Part shown: one piece after another, positions 17,418 through 26,236 of the stretch
Position numbering within the stretch: position 1 is the stretch's first letter
Layout of the letters: the number at the start of each line of letters is the position of its first letter
Assembly: GCF_000956505.1 (NCBI RefSeq)
Contig: NZ_JYIX01000031.1
Span: forward strand, 1 to 64,000
Direction: 5' to 3'
DNA from: Microbacterium azadirachtae
GTDB taxonomy: Bacteria > Actinomycetota > Actinomycetes > Actinomycetales > Microbacteriaceae
Length of the DNA: 64,000 bases
The notes under the pieces: model-generated
Told to the model about the DNA's origin: nothing
Database searches by the model: none
What the model saw: only the letters and a program-made list of their open reading frames with translations
Made by a program: the position numbers and the translations under genes

Positions 17418-17939
17418 TCAGCCGGAGACGGCGCTTCGCAGCGCTGCCAGGCGGGTCACCGGGTCGCCCGACAGCTCCAGGATCCGGGCTGTGCCGGTGA
17501 GGTCGGGATCGTCCGCGAGGTCGAGCAGCGCGTCGGCCGTCGCGTCGCGGAGCTCCGGATCCTCCTCATCAGGCACCGCGATGCCGTCCGGCGCGAGCAG
17601 CACCAGCAGATCGACCTGCGCCATCGCCCGGGCGGCGAGGGGCGCCTCACGGCGAACCAGCTCCGCAGCGGCCCCGGAGCGGCCGAGCTCGTCGATCGCC
17701 GCGAGGTAGGCGAGGAAGTCGAGCGGGCCGCGTTCGGCGATCACGGCGCGCGGCAGCGCGGGATCGAGGAGACGCTCCGCGCTGAACCGCAGCTGGGCGA
17801 CGAAGGATCCGGATCCGGGGCCGTCGTCCACGAGATCGAACGGATCGGGCAGCACGGCGAACTCGGGATGGGCGAGAGCGAAGTCCGAGATCAGGGTGCT
17901 CTTGCCGGTCGCGTGCGTGCCGGAGACGACGATGCGCAT
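17418..17939 (-). CDS. P-loop ATPase/kinase-like protein
   Basis: 173 residues. Walker A GTHATGKST at residues 7-15, directly after the first strand (MRIVVSG). VIAERGPLDFLAYL and VDLLVLLAPDG fit the lid and the second strand of small nucleotide- or metabolite-kinase-like AAA_28 proteins. Comparable proteins are annotated only as AAA family ATPase, and the substrate is unknown. TAGAAT lies 6 nt before the ATG, so a leaderless message is likely. The next minus-strand gene upstream starts well away at 19250 and ends at 17979. Confidence 0.75.
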   Translation of the reverse strand: MRIVVSGTHATGKSTLISDFALAHPEFAVLPDPFDLVDDGPGSGSFVAQLRFSAERLLDPALPRAVIAERGPLDFLAYLAAIDELGRSGAAAELVRREAPLAARAMAQVDLLVLLAPDGIAVPDEEDPELRDATADALLDLADDPDLTGTARILELSGDPVTRLAALRSAVSG

Positions 17940-17945
17940 GGTCGG

Positions 17946-17951
17946 ATTCTA
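17946..17951 (-). promoter_or_regulatory. -10-like hexamer for the P-loop protein (leaderless)
   Basis: TAGAAT on the minus strand, 6 nt from the ATG at 17939; one of the closest matches to the consensus TANNNT in the window. Confidence 0.5.
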
Positions 17952-17978
17952 CGGATCCGGCCTGAGGGATCGGGCGGC

Positions 17979-19250
17979 TCAGCCGGACGCGCGACCGCCG
18001 CGCGTGCGAGCCATGAGGACGTCGCGCACGACGATCGCGCGGCGCATGTCGACCATGATCGGGTCGAAGAAGCGCTCTCGATAGCGCTGCTCGCTCACGG
18101 CCGACAGCACGAACGGCAGCGAGGAGATGATCGACATCACCGCGGCAGTCTTTACGAGATTCATCGTGATCGGAAGCGTCGCGCCGCCGATCATCAGGCG
18201 ATCCACGTGCAGCGGGTGGGCGGGCGTTCCTGGTCCCACCCACAGCTCGACGATCCCGACCGGGATGGCGATGCCGCCGATGAGCACGAGCAGCGCCCAC
18301 AGCATCGCGGCGAACAGCACCGCCTGCATGAGCTGGGCCACCGCCATCACGAGCATCACGTTGAAGCGCTGGACGAAGCGCAGCGGTGCCGATGATGCGG
18401 ATCCGGATCCGTCGTGCGCGATCGGCGTTCGGGCGAGAAGCGCCGTGCGCTCCTCTGGCGTGAGGGTCTGGCGGATCTCGTCGATCTCGGAGGCGCACAC
18501 CCGCAGGACCACGATCAGCGCGAGCGCGGCGACCACGGCGCCGATCAGGGCGATGGATCCCCAGGGCAGCGCCGAACTCATCTGCCAGACCTCGGCGGAG
18601 AAGAAGGCGAAGACGACCAGCATCAGGATCACGGGAAGCGCGATCGACGCCATGTGCCCGATCGCGGAGACGTTGCGGACCGCAAGGCGGCTCCCCCAGG
18701 AGAGCAGCGCGCCGCCGCCGGCGCCCGTGACCAGCATGCAGGCGGCGACCAGGGCGAGCCCCTCGATCACAGGGGCGACCTTGGCTCCGGGCCGCATGAG
18801 ATAGCCGACCACGACGAGCGCGATGAGGCACGCGGCGATCACGACCCCCGCGACCGCGGCGCCTGCCGGAGCGGAGAGCCGGCGCAGCGCCGCGCGCACG
18901 AGCCGGAAGCCCGCCCAGGCGATCACCGCGATGCCGGCCAGGAGCAGCAGCGCGATCCCGAGCAGGGCCCATTCGTCGTCCGGAAGGAGGTCCGCGGCCG
19001 CATCGATCGCGGTGACCATCACGCCCTCGAGGAGAGCTGCGGTCAGGGTGACCGCGGTCAGCAGAGGAGCGACGCGCCGGGGCAGATCCGTGAACCAGCG
19101 CCGCAGCGGCACGAAGGTCGGCAGTCCCTGCTCGCGGAACCAGCGGTCCGCAGCACGCTGGCGGGCGCGAGCGCCGACGGGCGCGACGGCCGCGGCGGCA
19201 TCGGCGGTTCCTTCCGGTCTTTCGGCCGGGGGTGCGGTTCCGTCGGACAT
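17979..19250 (-). CDS. Polytopic membrane protein of unknown function
   Basis: 423 residues. A hydrophilic N-terminus of about 65 residues is followed by roughly eight to nine hydrophobic segments, for example LLTAVTLTAALLEGVMVTAI, VAGVVIAACLIALVVVGYL and ASIALPVILMLVVFAFFSA. A cytosolic-looking loop near 245-290 contains CASEIDEIRQTLTPEER. The last 30 residues are basic (RRAIVVRDVLMARTRGGR). I do not recognise a family. TAGTGT lies 7 nt before the ATG, another leaderless candidate. It is divergent from the DUF1349 gene. Confidence 0.75.
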   Translation of the reverse strand: MSDGTAPPAERPEGTADAAAAVAPVGARARQRAADRWFREQGLPTFVPLRRWFTDLPRRVAPLLTAVTLTAALLEGVMVTAIDAAADLLPDDEWALLGIALLLLAGIAVIAWAGFRLVRAALRRLSAPAGAAVAGVVIAACLIALVVVGYLMRPGAKVAPVIEGLALVAACMLVTGAGGGALLSWGSRLAVRNVSAIGHMASIALPVILMLVVFAFFSAEVWQMSSALPWGSIALIGAVVAALALIVVLRVCASEIDEIRQTLTPEERTALLARTPIAHDGSGSASSAPLRFVQRFNVMLVMAVAQLMQAVLFAAMLWALLVLIGGIAIPVGIVELWVGPGTPAHPLHVDRLMIGGATLPITMNLVKTAAVMSIISSLPFVLSAVSEQRYRERFFDPIMVDMRRAIVVRDVLMARTRGGRASG

Positions 19251-19257
19251 GGAGCCG

Positions 19258-19309
19258 ACACTACCGGCACCGACGGAACCCGCGCGGGCGGTGGTGGTCG
19301 TCGTAGCCT
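19258..19309. promoter_or_regulatory. Divergent promoters with two -10-like hexamers
   Basis: Minus strand: TAGTGT at 19263-19258, 7 nt before the membrane-protein ATG. Plus strand: TAGCCT at 19304-19309, 6 nt before the DUF1349 ATG at 19316. Both genes appear leaderless, and only 65 nt separate the two start codons. Confidence 0.45.
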
Positions 19310-19315
19310 GAGGTC

Positions 19316-19894
19316 ATGACGGACATCGCCTGGTCGGACGGACGCTGGACCCACCCTCCCGCGGGGGTCGTGGAAGAGCGGGGCGACCTCGTCGTCGCGG
19401 CGGTCGAGGGCAGCGACGCCTGGCGGATCACGTCGTACGGCTTCGTGCACGACAGTGAGCATGCGCTCCTCGCGCCGTTCGCGGTGGGCACGGCCGTGGA
19501 GGTGGAGTTCACCGCGGCGTTCTCGGAGCAGTTCGATCAGGCCGGCGTCTTCGTACGCGTGTCGGATGACCGCTGGGTCAAGGCGGGTGTCGAGTTCGCA
19601 GACGGACGGCCGCAGGTCGGCGCCGTCGTCACCGACGGGATGTCCGACTGGTCGCTCGCCCCGGTGCCGGAATGGGCCGACCGCCGGATCCTGGTGCGGG
19701 TGAGCCGCGGAGTGGATGCGCTCACGGTGCGCGCCGGAATCGTCGGCGCGGCGCTCCAGCTCGTGCGCGTGCTGCCGCTCCCGGCCGAAGTCTCCGCCGA
19801 GGCGGGGCCGTTCGTGTGCGCACCGACGCGAGCCGGCCTCGTCGTGCGCCTGCACGCGTGGCGCGTCGTCGAGGCGGACGGCGCCCTGCACTGA
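19316..19894 (+). CDS. DUF1349 family protein (concanavalin-like fold)
   Basis: 192 residues. It contains DAWRITSYGFVHDSEHAL and FDQAGVFVRVSDDRWVKAGVEF, the hallmark of the DUF1349/regulation-of-enolase-like jelly-roll group, whose members are mostly uncharacterised. No signal peptide, so cytoplasmic. It is probably a small ligand- or carbohydrate-binding protein, inferred from fold only. ATG at 19316 with a -10-like hexamer 6 nt upstream. A strong hairpin follows the stop codon, so it is likely monocistronic. Confidence 0.85.
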   Translation: MTDIAWSDGRWTHPPAGVVEERGDLVVAAVEGSDAWRITSYGFVHDSEHALLAPFAVGTAVEVEFTAAFSEQFDQAGVFVRVSDDRWVKAGVEFADGRPQVGAVVTDGMSDWSLAPVPEWADRRILVRVSRGVDALTVRAGIVGAALQLVRVLPLPAEVSAEAGPFVCAPTRAGLVVRLHAWRVVEADGALH

Positions 19895-19899
19895 TCCTG

Positions 19900-19920
19900 C
19901 GCCGGTGCGATGCACCGGCG
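19900..19920 (+). terminator. Hairpin terminator after the DUF1349 gene
   Basis: Perfect 9-bp stem CGCCGGTGC / GCACCGGCG with a GAT loop, 5 nt past the stop codon. It insulates the copper promoter that follows. Confidence 0.55.
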
Positions 19921-19976
19921 TGACCTCCTGAGTCGCGGTTCTGCGTGTCGCGGCGAAGTTCTTCGACGCGTGCGGA

Positions 19977-19993
19977 ATACCCCCAGGGGGTAT
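19977..19993. promoter_or_regulatory. CsoR-type copper operator 1
   Basis: ATACCCCCAGGGGGTAT, a perfect 8-1-8 palindrome matching the TACCCC-GGGGTA core known for CsoR copper repressors. It lies 52 nt before the copper chaperone start. The cognate csoR is not in the window. Confidence 0.8.
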
Positions 19994-20010
19994 ATGGTTG
20001 TCGATATTGG

Positions 20011-20027
20011 ATACCCGGACGGGGTAT
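20011..20027. promoter_or_regulatory. CsoR-type copper operator 2
   Basis: ATACCCGGACGGGGTAT, arms ATACCC/GGGTAT. Its centre lies 34 bp from that of operator 1, about three helical turns, so two repressor tetramers could sit on one face of the DNA. It ends 17 nt before the chaperone ATG, overlapping the start of the message. Confidence 0.7.
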
Positions 20028-20044
20028 CGACCGAAGGAGACGAC

Positions 20045-20254
20045 ATGACCACGACCGAGTACCAGGTGACCGGGATGACCTGCGGGCACTGCGAGATGTC
20101 CGTGCGCCGCGAGGTCGGCAAGATCGCCGGTGTCGACGCCGTCGAGGTGAGCGCGGCCGACGGTTCGCTCTCGATCACGGCGAGCGCACCGCTCGACGAC
20201 GCGAGCGTGTTCGCAGCCGTCGACGAGGCCGGATACCGGGCGGTTCGGGCCTGA
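20045..20254 (+). CDS. copZ: Copper chaperone, HMA domain
   Basis: 69 residues, a single heavy-metal-associated domain. The metal site is MTCGHC at about residues 11-16 (GMTCGHCEMSVRREV). It would carry Cu(I) to the P-type ATPase two genes downstream. The ATG at 20045 is preceded by AAGGAG at ideal spacing; the longer upstream frame has no such signal. First gene of an operon controlled by two CsoR-type operators. Its stop overlaps the next start by one base (TGATG). Confidence 0.9.
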   Translation: MTTTEYQVTGMTCGHCEMSVRREVGKIAGVDAVEVSAADGSLSITASAPLDDASVFAAVDEAGYRAVRA

Positions 20255-21219
20255 TGAACACCGCGGGACGACTGGGCCTCTACGGTGCAGGGCTCGCGGC
20301 GGCGTTCGCCGTGGCGTTCGGCGCCGCGGGACTCGTCGCCCCGCGAGAGGCCGCGGCAGAAGGCACGAAGCACGAGCAGAGCACTCAGCAGGAGGAGAAG
20401 GGCATGAACGGGCACGACGCGCACGGCACCGCTGTACAGGAGGCTGTCGACCACGGTGCGCACACGGCGGCCGAGACGACGGCTGGCGTGTCCCTCGCCT
20501 CGGGCGGGTACGCGCTCGCCCCGGTCTCCGCTCCGGTCGCGGTGGGGGAGCAGGGGCGGCTGAGCTTCGGGATCCTCGACGGGTCCGGCGCTCCGGTCAC
20601 GGCATACACGCCGCAGCACGAGAAGGATCTGCATCTCATCGTCGTCCGCAGCGACGGCGCGCAGTTCCGGCACGTGCACCCGACGCTCGACGCGGGCACC
20701 GGCACGTGGAGCATCCCTTGGACCTGGAGCGCCGCGGGTTCGTATCGGGTGTTCGCCGATTTCGCGGCGGCCGGTGCGGATCCGGTCACGCTCACGCGTA
20801 TGGTCGACGTCGCCGGATCCTTCACGCCCGTCGTCGCCGAGACGAGCACCAGGGCGAGCGTCGACGGTCTCGAGGTCGGCATCACCGGGGATCTGGTCGC
20901 CGGATCCCCCTCGGAGCTGACCGTGACGGTCCGACGCGACGGGGCGCCCGTCACAACCCTGCAGCCGTACCTGGGCGCCTTCGGGCACCTGGTCGCGCTG
21001 CGCGAGGGCGACCTCGCCTACCTGCACGTGCACCCCGAGGGTGCGGCCCCGGCAGGCGCGGAGGCGACCTCCGGGCCCGACGTCCGCTTCGGCGCGCACG
21101 TGCCCACGGCCGGCCGCTACCTGCTCTACTTCGACTTCCAGATCGACGGATCCGTGCACACGGCGGCGTTCGTCCTGGAGGCGGCAGGCGGCACCGCGAA
21201 GGCCCCGCACCAGCACTGA
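20254..21219 (+). CDS. Exported His-rich protein of the copper operon
   Basis: 321 residues. An N-terminal signal/anchor ([20 protein letters not shown]) is followed by a His/Glu-rich linker ([20 protein letters not shown]). Two repeated beta-type halves each carry an HVHP motif: [15 protein letters not shown] and [10 protein letters not shown]. The protein ends KAPHQH. The histidine motifs suggest binding of copper at the outer face of the membrane. I do not recognise a named family, though such genes commonly sit between copZ and copA in actinobacteria. The start overlaps the copZ stop. Proposed role: periplasm-side copper buffering, inferred from context and composition. Confidence 0.75.
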   Translation: MNTAGRLGLYGAGLAAAFAVAFGAAGLVAPREAAAEGTKHEQSTQQEEKGMNGHDAHGTAVQEAVDHGAHTAAETTAGVSLASGGYALAPVSAPVAVGEQGRLSFGILDGSGAPVTAYTPQHEKDLHLIVVRSDGAQFRHVHPTLDAGTGTWSIPWTWSAAGSYRVFADFAAAGADPVTLTRMVDVAGSFTPVVAETSTRASVDGLEVGITGDLVAGSPSELTVTVRRDGAPVTTLQPYLGAFGHLVALREGDLAYLHVHPEGAAPAGAEATSGPDVRFGAHVPTAGRYLLYFDFQIDGSVHTAAFVLEAAGGTAKAPHQH

Positions 21220-21256
21220 ACGCCAGAACACGACCCATCCGGAAGGAGACGCACCC

Positions 21257-23551
21257 ATGAACGCGAACAGCGTGGAGCTCGAGATCGGCGGGATGACGTG
21301 CGCTTCCTGCGCGAACCGCATCGAGAAGACCCTCAACAAGCTCGACGGCGTCACGGCCACCGTGAACTACGCGACCGAGAAGGCCAAGGTCGAGCTGCCG
21401 GACGGCTTCGATCCCGCGACGCTCATCGCACAGGTCGAGGACATCGGCTACTCCGCGGTGCTCCCGGCGCCGCCCGTCGCGGAGGCGCCATCGGAGGGCG
21501 CGGGCGCGCCGACGGAACCCGCCGACCCCGAGCTGAGCTCCCTGCGCACCCGGCTCCTGGTCAGCACGGTACTGGCGGTGCCCGTCATCGCGATGGCGAT
21601 GATCCCCGCGCTGCAGTTCACCTCCTGGCAGTGGGCTTCGCTCGCGCTCGCCGCGCCTGTGATCGTGTGGGGTGCGTGGCCGTTCCACCGCGCTGCATGG
21701 CTGAACCTGCGCCACGGCGCCGCGACCATGGACACGCTCATCTCGATGGGCACGCTGGCCGCGTTCGGCTGGTCGCTGTACGCCCTGTTCTTCGGCACAG
21801 CAGGCATGCCCGGGATGCGGCACGAGTTCTCGTTCGCCCTCCAGGCCGGTGACGGCAGCAGCAACATCTACCTCGAGGTGGGCGCGGGGGTGACCGTGTT
21901 CATCCTGGCCGGCCGGTACTTCGAGAAGCGCTCCAAGCGGCGTGCGGGGGCGGCGCTGCGCGCGCTGCTCGAGCTCGGCGCCAAGGACGTCGCGGTGCTC
22001 CGCCCTGCGGCGGGCTCCGGGACCCCCGGCTCCGGGACCGAAGAGGTGCGGATCCCGATCGCGCAGCTCGCCGTCGGCGACGAGTTCGTGGTGCGGCCGG
22101 GCGAGAAGATCGCCACCGACGGCGTCGTCGTGGCCGGGACCTCGGCGGTCGACGCCTCGATGCTCACCGGCGAATCCGTGCCGGTCGAGGTCGGCGCGGG
22201 CGACGCCGTGGCCGGCGCGACGGTCAACGCGGGCGGGCGCCTCGTCGTGCGCGCCACGCGGATCGGATCCGACACGCAGCTCGCGCAGATGGCGCGTCTC
22301 GTCGAGGACGCGCAGACCGGCAAGGCCGAGGTGCAGCGCCTCGCAGACCGGATCAGCGGAGTGTTCGTGCCGATCGTGATCGCGATCGCCGTGGTGGCCC
22401 TCGGGGCCTGGCTCGGCGTGGGATTCCCCGCGACGGCGGCCTTCACCGCCGCGGTCGCCGTGCTCGTGATCGCGTGCCCGTGCGCTCTCGGCCTCGCCAC
22501 CCCGACGGCGCTGCTCGTGGGCACCGGCCGCGGAGCGCAACTCGGGATCCTGATCAAGGGCCCCGAGGTGCTGGAGTCCACCCGCAAGGTGGACACGATC
22601 GTGCTCGACAAGACCGGCACGGTGACGAGCGGCCGCATGGAGGTCACCGACGTCATCGCCGAGGAGGGCACGGATCCCCCCGAGCTGCTGCGCCTGGCCG
22701 GCGCCGTCGAGAGCGCGTCCGAGCACCCGATCGCACAGGCCGTGGCCCGTGCGGCGGCCGCCGCTCCGGTCCCTGAGCGAGGGGCGCAGCCACGAGGCGA
22801 AGGGTCGGTCGTCGAGTCCTTCCAGAACATCCCGGGCCGCGGCGTGCAGGGCGTCGTCGACGGCCGTGCGGTGCTCGTGGGCCGGGAGGCCCTGCTCGCG
22901 GACTGGGCGCAGCACCTGAGCCCGAGGGTCGCTGCGGCGAAGGCCGAGGCCGAGGCGGGCGGCAAGACCGTCATCGCGGTCGGCTGGGATGGATCCGCCC
23001 GCGGCGTCGTCGTCATCGCCGACACCGTGAAGCCCACGAGCGCCGAGGCCGTCGCCGCGCTCAAGCGTCTCGGTCTCACCCCGATCCTGCTCACCGGGGA
23101 CAACGAGGCGGTCGCCCGCCGGATCGCCGCGGAGGTGGGCATCGACGAGGTGATCGCCGAGGTGCTCCCCGAAGGCAAGGTCGACGTGGTCGCCCGGCTG
23201 CAGGGCGAGGGACGCGTCGTGGCGATGGTGGGCGACGGCGTGAACGACGCCCCGGCGCTCGCCACGGCCGACCTCGGCATGGCGATGGGCACGGGCACCG
23301 ACGTCGCGATCGAGGCGAGCGACATCACGCTCGTGCGCGGCGACCTCCGTACCGCGGCCGACGCGATCCGGCTCTCCCGCCGCACGCTCGGGACGATCAA
23401 GACGAACCTGTTCTGGGCCTTCGCGTACAACGTGGCGGCGGTCCCGATCGCCGCGCTGGGCCTGCTGAACCCCATGCTGGCCGGAGCCGCGATGGCGTTC
23501 TCGAGCGTGTTCGTGGTGGGCAACAGCCTGAGGCTGCGCCGCTTCCGCTGA
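21257..23551 (+). CDS. copA: Copper-translocating P1B-type ATPase
   Basis: 764 residues. One N-terminal HMA domain ([15 protein letters not shown], about 9-23), membrane helices, the actuator motif [11 protein letters not shown], metal site CPC in [15 protein letters not shown], the phosphorylation site [11 protein letters not shown] in SEHPIAQAV, and [11 protein letters not shown]. The last helices carry YN (FAYNVAAVP) and MAFSS, the Cu(I) set of P1B-1 pumps. It exports Cu(I). Start ATG with GGAAGGAG upstream. Odd feature: a loop of the nucleotide-binding domain near residue 504 ([13 protein letters not shown]) is encoded by a copy of an interspersed genomic repeat. Confidence 0.95.
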   Translation: MNANSVELEIGGMTCASCANRIEKTLNKLDGVTATVNYATEKAKVELPDGFDPATLIAQVEDIGYSAVLPAPPVAEAPSEGAGAPTEPADPELSSLRTRLLVSTVLAVPVIAMAMIPALQFTSWQWASLALAAPVIVWGAWPFHRAAWLNLRHGAATMDTLISMGTLAAFGWSLYALFFGTAGMPGMRHEFSFALQAGDGSSNIYLEVGAGVTVFILAGRYFEKRSKRRAGAALRALLELGAKDVAVLRPAAGSGTPGSGTEEVRIPIAQLAVGDEFVVRPGEKIATDGVVVAGTSAVDASMLTGESVPVEVGAGDAVAGATVNAGGRLVVRATRIGSDTQLAQMARLVEDAQTGKAEVQRLADRISGVFVPIVIAIAVVALGAWLGVGFPATAAFTAAVAVLVIACPCALGLATPTALLVGTGRGAQLGILIKGPEVLESTRKVDTIVLDKTGTVTSGRMEVTDVIAEEGTDPPELLRLAGAVESASEHPIAQAVARAAAAAPVPERGAQPRGEGSVVESFQNIPGRGVQGVVDGRAVLVGREALLADWAQHLSPRVAAAKAEAEAGGKTVIAVGWDGSARGVVVIADTVKPTSAEAVAALKRLGLTPILLTGDNEAVARRIAAEVGIDEVIAEVLPEGKVDVVARLQGEGRVVAMVGDGVNDAPALATADLGMAMGTGTDVAIEASDITLVRGDLRTAADAIRLSRRTLGTIKTNLFWAFAYNVAAVPIAALGLLNPMLAGAAMAFSSVFVVGNSLRLRRFR
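22767..22808. repeat. Interspersed repeat embedded in copA
   Basis: Begins CGGTCCCTGAGCGAG, the same 15-nt core found at 59941-59955 in the E2 gene, and ends CGAAGGGTCGG. It is read through in frame and adds a Pro/Gly/Arg-rich loop to the N-domain. The full inverted-repeat partner is not kept here. Confidence 0.6.
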
Positions 23552-23600
23552 CGCCCGCCCGCCCCGCCCGCGGCCGTGCGCCGCCGTCGGACCGTCACCC

Positions 23601-23703
23601 ACCGTGTCCCACTTCTGGCCCCACCGTGTCCCACTTCTGGCCCCACCGTGTCCCACTTCTGGTTCAGAAAGTCCCGGATCTGGAGCCAAAAAGGGGACAC
23701 GGT
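23601..23703. repeat. Family II palindromic repeat with three tandem left arms
   Basis: ACCGTGTCCC starts at 23601, 23623 and 23645 (22-nt period, each followed by ACTTCTGG). The inverted partner GGGACACGGT is at 23694-23703. The segment between pairs imperfectly. It lies between convergent copA and the membrane protein gene. A related element is at 26237-26347. The rest of the gap (23552-23600) is a GC-rich stretch with nothing recognisable. Confidence 0.75.
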
Positions 23704-23762
23704 CGGGGTCGGCCACGGTTCGGGGCCCGCTCGGCGCCCGCCACGGTCGGGGCCCGCACCGG

Positions 23763-24128
23763 TCAGGCGCCGTGCCAGAAGATCGCGATGCCGGCGTTCA
23801 GCACCGCGAGCGCTCCGATCGTCCAGAAGGCTCCCGCGGTCGGCCGGCCGGCCTTCTCCCGGGTGATGACGACGCCGAACGCGCCGCCGATCGCCAGGGC
23901 GACCACGAGCTTCACGCCGAGCTTGAGATAGTCCAGGTGCACCCCGGCGGGGAAGGGGATCGCGAGGAGCAGGCCCGACGCGATCATGACCCCCAGCCCG
24001 GTGCGGAACAGGGTCGTGGTGACGTAGCGGCGGCGCACGGCCTGGGCCGCCCAGCCGCCGAGCAGCAGTGCAAAGCCCACGAGGTGCACGAGCACGAGGA
24101 ACTCGCGCAGCAGGGACAGGGGATCCAT
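23763..24128 (-). CDS. Small four-helix membrane protein
   Basis: 121 residues from the ATG at 24128, chosen over an ATG four codons upstream because GGAG sits 6-7 nt before it. About four hydrophobic segments: LLREFLVLVHLVGFALLLGG, GLGVMIASGLLLAIPF, LVVALAIGGAFGVVI and TIGALAVLNAGIAIFW. RRRYVTTTLFRTG forms a basic loop. The pattern resembles small Fe-S- or heme-neighbour membrane proteins, but I cannot assign a family. It ends inside the repeat-rich gap after copA and is the last gene of the minus-strand run from 25687. Confidence 0.65.
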   Translation of the reverse strand: MDPLSLLREFLVLVHLVGFALLLGGWAAQAVRRRYVTTTLFRTGLGVMIASGLLLAIPFPAGVHLDYLKLGVKLVVALAIGGAFGVVITREKAGRPTAGAFWTIGALAVLNAGIAIFWHGA

Positions 24129-24140
24129 GAGTGTCTCCAT

Positions 24141-24224
24141 TCGGATCGGGTCGGATCAGGTCGGGTCGGATCCGGCAGGTCGGATCCGGCAGAGCAGATG
24201 GGCGCGCCGAGGGAACCCGGCGCG
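24141..24224 (-). other. Short tandem GTCGGATC repeats and a terminator-like hairpin
   Basis: From 24144 to about 24190 the unit GTCGGATC(C/A)GG recurs about five times. At 24203-24224 arms CGCGCC and GGCGCG enclose GGG/CCC, giving a hairpin downstream of the SDR stop (24255). The gap therefore probably ends the SDR transcript before the small membrane gene. Confidence 0.4.
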
Positions 24225-24254
24225 GCGGGTGATGATGGGGACAGTCCCGGGCGG

Positions 24255-24980
24255 TCAGGCCGCGGCGGTCTTCCCGCCGTCGACGGGCAGGACCACGCCG
24301 GTGACGAACGAGGCGGCCGGCGACGCGAGCCAGGCGATGGCCTCCGCGACCTCCTCCGGACGGCCCATCCGCTGCATCGGCACGAACCGGCCGATGTGCT
24401 CCCGCACCTCCGCGGGCTGGGTGAGCACGTGCCCCGAGGCGATCGGACCGGGGGCGACGGCGTTGACCCGCACGCCGCGGGCCGCCTCGTCGAGGGCTGT
24501 CGTGCGCGTGAGGCCTACGACGCCGTGCTTGGCGGCGGCGTAGGCCGACATCCCCGGCGCGCCGCCGATGCCCGCGGTGGAGGACACGTTCACGACGGCC
24601 CCGCCATCGCTGATCGTGGCGAGCTCGGCGCGCAGGCATCGGGCCAGCCCCAGGAGATCCACCGCGAGCACGCGCTCCAGCTCGGCATCGTCGATCGCGC
24701 TGAGGGGGCGCGGCATGTGCGCGACGCCGAGATTGTTGACGGCGACCTGGATGCCGTCACGGGCCTCACGGGCGAGGAACTCTTCGAGCGCGCCCTCCGC
24801 CGAGGCGTCGAACGCGCCGACCGTCACGTCGGTCCCCGCCGTCCGCAGCTGAGCGGCGAGATCCTCGAGCGGTTCCTGCCGGCGTGCCACGAGGAGCATC
24901 CGGTGCCCTTCGCCGGCGAGCCGCCGTGCCACCGCCTCTCCGATCGCGCCGTTCGCGCCGACCACGATCGCGCAGCTCAC
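24255..24980 (-). CDS. Short-chain dehydrogenase/reductase
   Basis: 241 residues, classical SDR. Cofactor motif [16 protein letters not shown] (about 6-21), NNLGVAH (NNAG position), catalytic Ser in [11 protein letters not shown] and YxxxK in [10 protein letters not shown], and a C-terminal [11 protein letters not shown]. It reduces or oxidises a carbonyl/alcohol with NAD(P)(H); the substrate is unknown. The GTG at 24980 overlaps the stop of the upstream membrane gene (GTGA) and has GGAGG 7 nt before it. In one operon with that gene, under the divergent MarR regulator. Confidence 0.88.
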   Translation of the reverse strand: MSCAIVVGANGAIGEAVARRLAGEGHRMLLVARRQEPLEDLAAQLRTAGTDVTVGAFDASAEGALEEFLAREARDGIQVAVNNLGVAHMPRPLSAIDDAELERVLAVDLLGLARCLRAELATISDGGAVVNVSSTAGIGGAPGMSAYAAAKHGVVGLTRTTALDEAARGVRVNAVAPGPIASGHVLTQPAEVREHIGRFVPMQRMGRPEEVAEAIAWLASPAASFVTGVVLPVDGGKTAAA

Positions 24981-25687
24981 GACAGGTCCTCCGTCGTGAC
25001 GAGGCGCGGATCCCGGCGCGGGCGATCCGGGGGGAGGAGGAAGGCCGCGACGATGAGCCAGGCGCCGCCGCCGAAGCGCACGACCGGCAGCAGGATCTGC
25101 AGCGGATCCAGCACGAGCGAGAGGAAGGACACCTCGCCCGCGGCGGCGATGACGAGCCCCAGGAGGGCGAGCCATCTCGGCATCAGCCGCAGGATGTACG
25201 CCGGGACCGCGATGCCCGCGATCAGCAGCCCCATGCCCACCGCGTAGCCGACGCCGCCGAGACCGAAGGCGAGCCGGCCGAGCGCCGCGGTTCCGCCGGG
25301 ATCGGCCGGGTCCGTTCCGGAGGCGATCGACCAGGTGACCAGGGTCGAGACGAGCAGCAGCAGCGAGGCGGCGATGCCGCCGTACAGCCCGATCACCGGG
25401 CCAGGCACCCGCACGCCGAGCCGGAGCTGCCGTGCGTAGACGGACGCGGCGAGGATCCCGAGCGGCACGGCTGCGCCGAGCTGAAGGGTCGCCGCGATGC
25501 GGATCGGCAGGGCGTGCGCCGCGTACCAGGCCGCGACGTCGGCCGCGGGCGCGAACGGCGCAGGAGCGGATCCGGTCCCCGCCAGCAGGGTGACGACGCC
25601 GGCGATCGTGAGTGCGAACGTCACGATCGCGAGCGGGCCCAGAGGTGGTCCGCCGGGCCGACGGGAGCGCTGCGAATATTCGGTCAT
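24977..25687 (-). CDS. Membrane protein, DUF4386-like
   Basis: 236 residues with about six hydrophobic segments: [107 protein letters not shown] and [13 protein letters not shown]. The [11 protein letters not shown] segment after helix 1 is common in DUF4386-type proteins. Function unknown. It is divergent from marR with only 53 nt between start codons, and translationally coupled to the SDR gene, so it probably belongs to a MarR-controlled two-gene operon. On the minus strand TTGACA, 17 nt and CATCGT precede the ATG. Confidence 0.75.
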   Translation of the reverse strand: MTEYSQRSRRPGGPPLGPLAIVTFALTIAGVVTLLAGTGSAPAPFAPAADVAAWYAAHALPIRIAATLQLGAAVPLGILAASVYARQLRLGVRVPGPVIGLYGGIAASLLLLVSTLVTWSIASGTDPADPGGTAALGRLAFGLGGVGYAVGMGLLIAGIAVPAYILRLMPRWLALLGLVIAAAGEVSFLSLVLDPLQILLPVVRFGGGAWLIVAAFLLPPDRPRRDPRLVTTEDLS

Positions 25688-25708
25688 GTACTAAACGATG
25701 CACGCTAT

Positions 25709-25734
25709 GAATCATTCTGTCAAGCGACTATGCT
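25709..25734. promoter_or_regulatory. Candidate MarR operator and overlapping divergent promoters
   Basis: GAATCATTC (25709-25717) is a perfect 9-bp palindrome lying between the minus-strand -35 (TTGACA) and -10 regions of the membrane/SDR operon. On the plus strand TATGCT (25729-25734) lies 6 nt before the marR ATG. One bound dimer could cover both promoters. Confidence 0.5.
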
Positions 25735-25740
25735 GAGGTG

Positions 25741-26217
25741 ATGGACACCCCCCGCCGACCCGAGCGCACGGGCTTCCTGCTCTCCCAGCTCGGATCCTTC
25801 GCGGCCGCGCGCTTCGCCGAACTCGTGAAGCCGGCCGGCCTCACTCCGGCGACGGCCGGCGCCCTGCGCATCCTGGCGCGCAATCCCGGACTCAGCCAGC
25901 GCGCGCTCGCCGACCGGCTCGGTGCGGTCCCCAGCCGCGTCGTGGTGCTCGTCGACGCGCTCGAGAACGCGGGCCTCGTCTCCCGTACCCGCGATCCCGA
26001 CGACCGCCGGCACCACAGGCTCGATCTCACCGACGCCGGCCGCGCCGCGTTGCAGGGGCTGCGCGCGGCGGCCGAGCAGCAGAACGCCGACATCCTCGGG
26101 CCGCTCGATCCCGCAGAGCGCGAGGCGTTCGCCGCTCTCATCTCCCGCCTCGCCACGGCGCACGGGATCGACCCCGACGTGCATCGGGGCTTCGGCGACC
26201 ATCCGCACGCCCGCTGA
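25741..26217 (+). CDS. MarR-family transcriptional regulator
   Basis: 158 residues from the ATG at 25741 (a GTG immediately upstream is also in frame). Winged helix: LTPATAGALRILARNPGLSQRALADRLG (about 34-61), recognition helix VPSRVVVLVDALENAGLVSR, wing RDPDDRRHHRLDLTDAG. TATGCT lies 6 nt before the ATG, favouring a leaderless start there over the GTG. Divergent from a membrane/SDR operon, which it probably represses until a phenolic or other small ligand binds. No cysteine-based redox switch is evident. Confidence 0.9.
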   Translation: MDTPRRPERTGFLLSQLGSFAAARFAELVKPAGLTPATAGALRILARNPGLSQRALADRLGAVPSRVVVLVDALENAGLVSRTRDPDDRRHHRLDLTDAGRAALQGLRAAAEQQNADILGPLDPAEREAFAALISRLATAHGIDPDVHRGFGDHPHAR

Positions 26218-26236
26218 GGACGGAGCCCCGCGCCCG

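Noticed and set aside
23601-23703. Possible CRISPR array from three 22-nt-period repeats
   Set aside because: The repeats abut with no unique spacers, form one arm of a palindrome and there are no cas genes.
24128-24140. Upstream ATG (24140) as start of the small membrane protein
   Set aside because: The ATG at 24128 has GGAG at proper spacing, and the upstream ATG overlaps that ribosome site.
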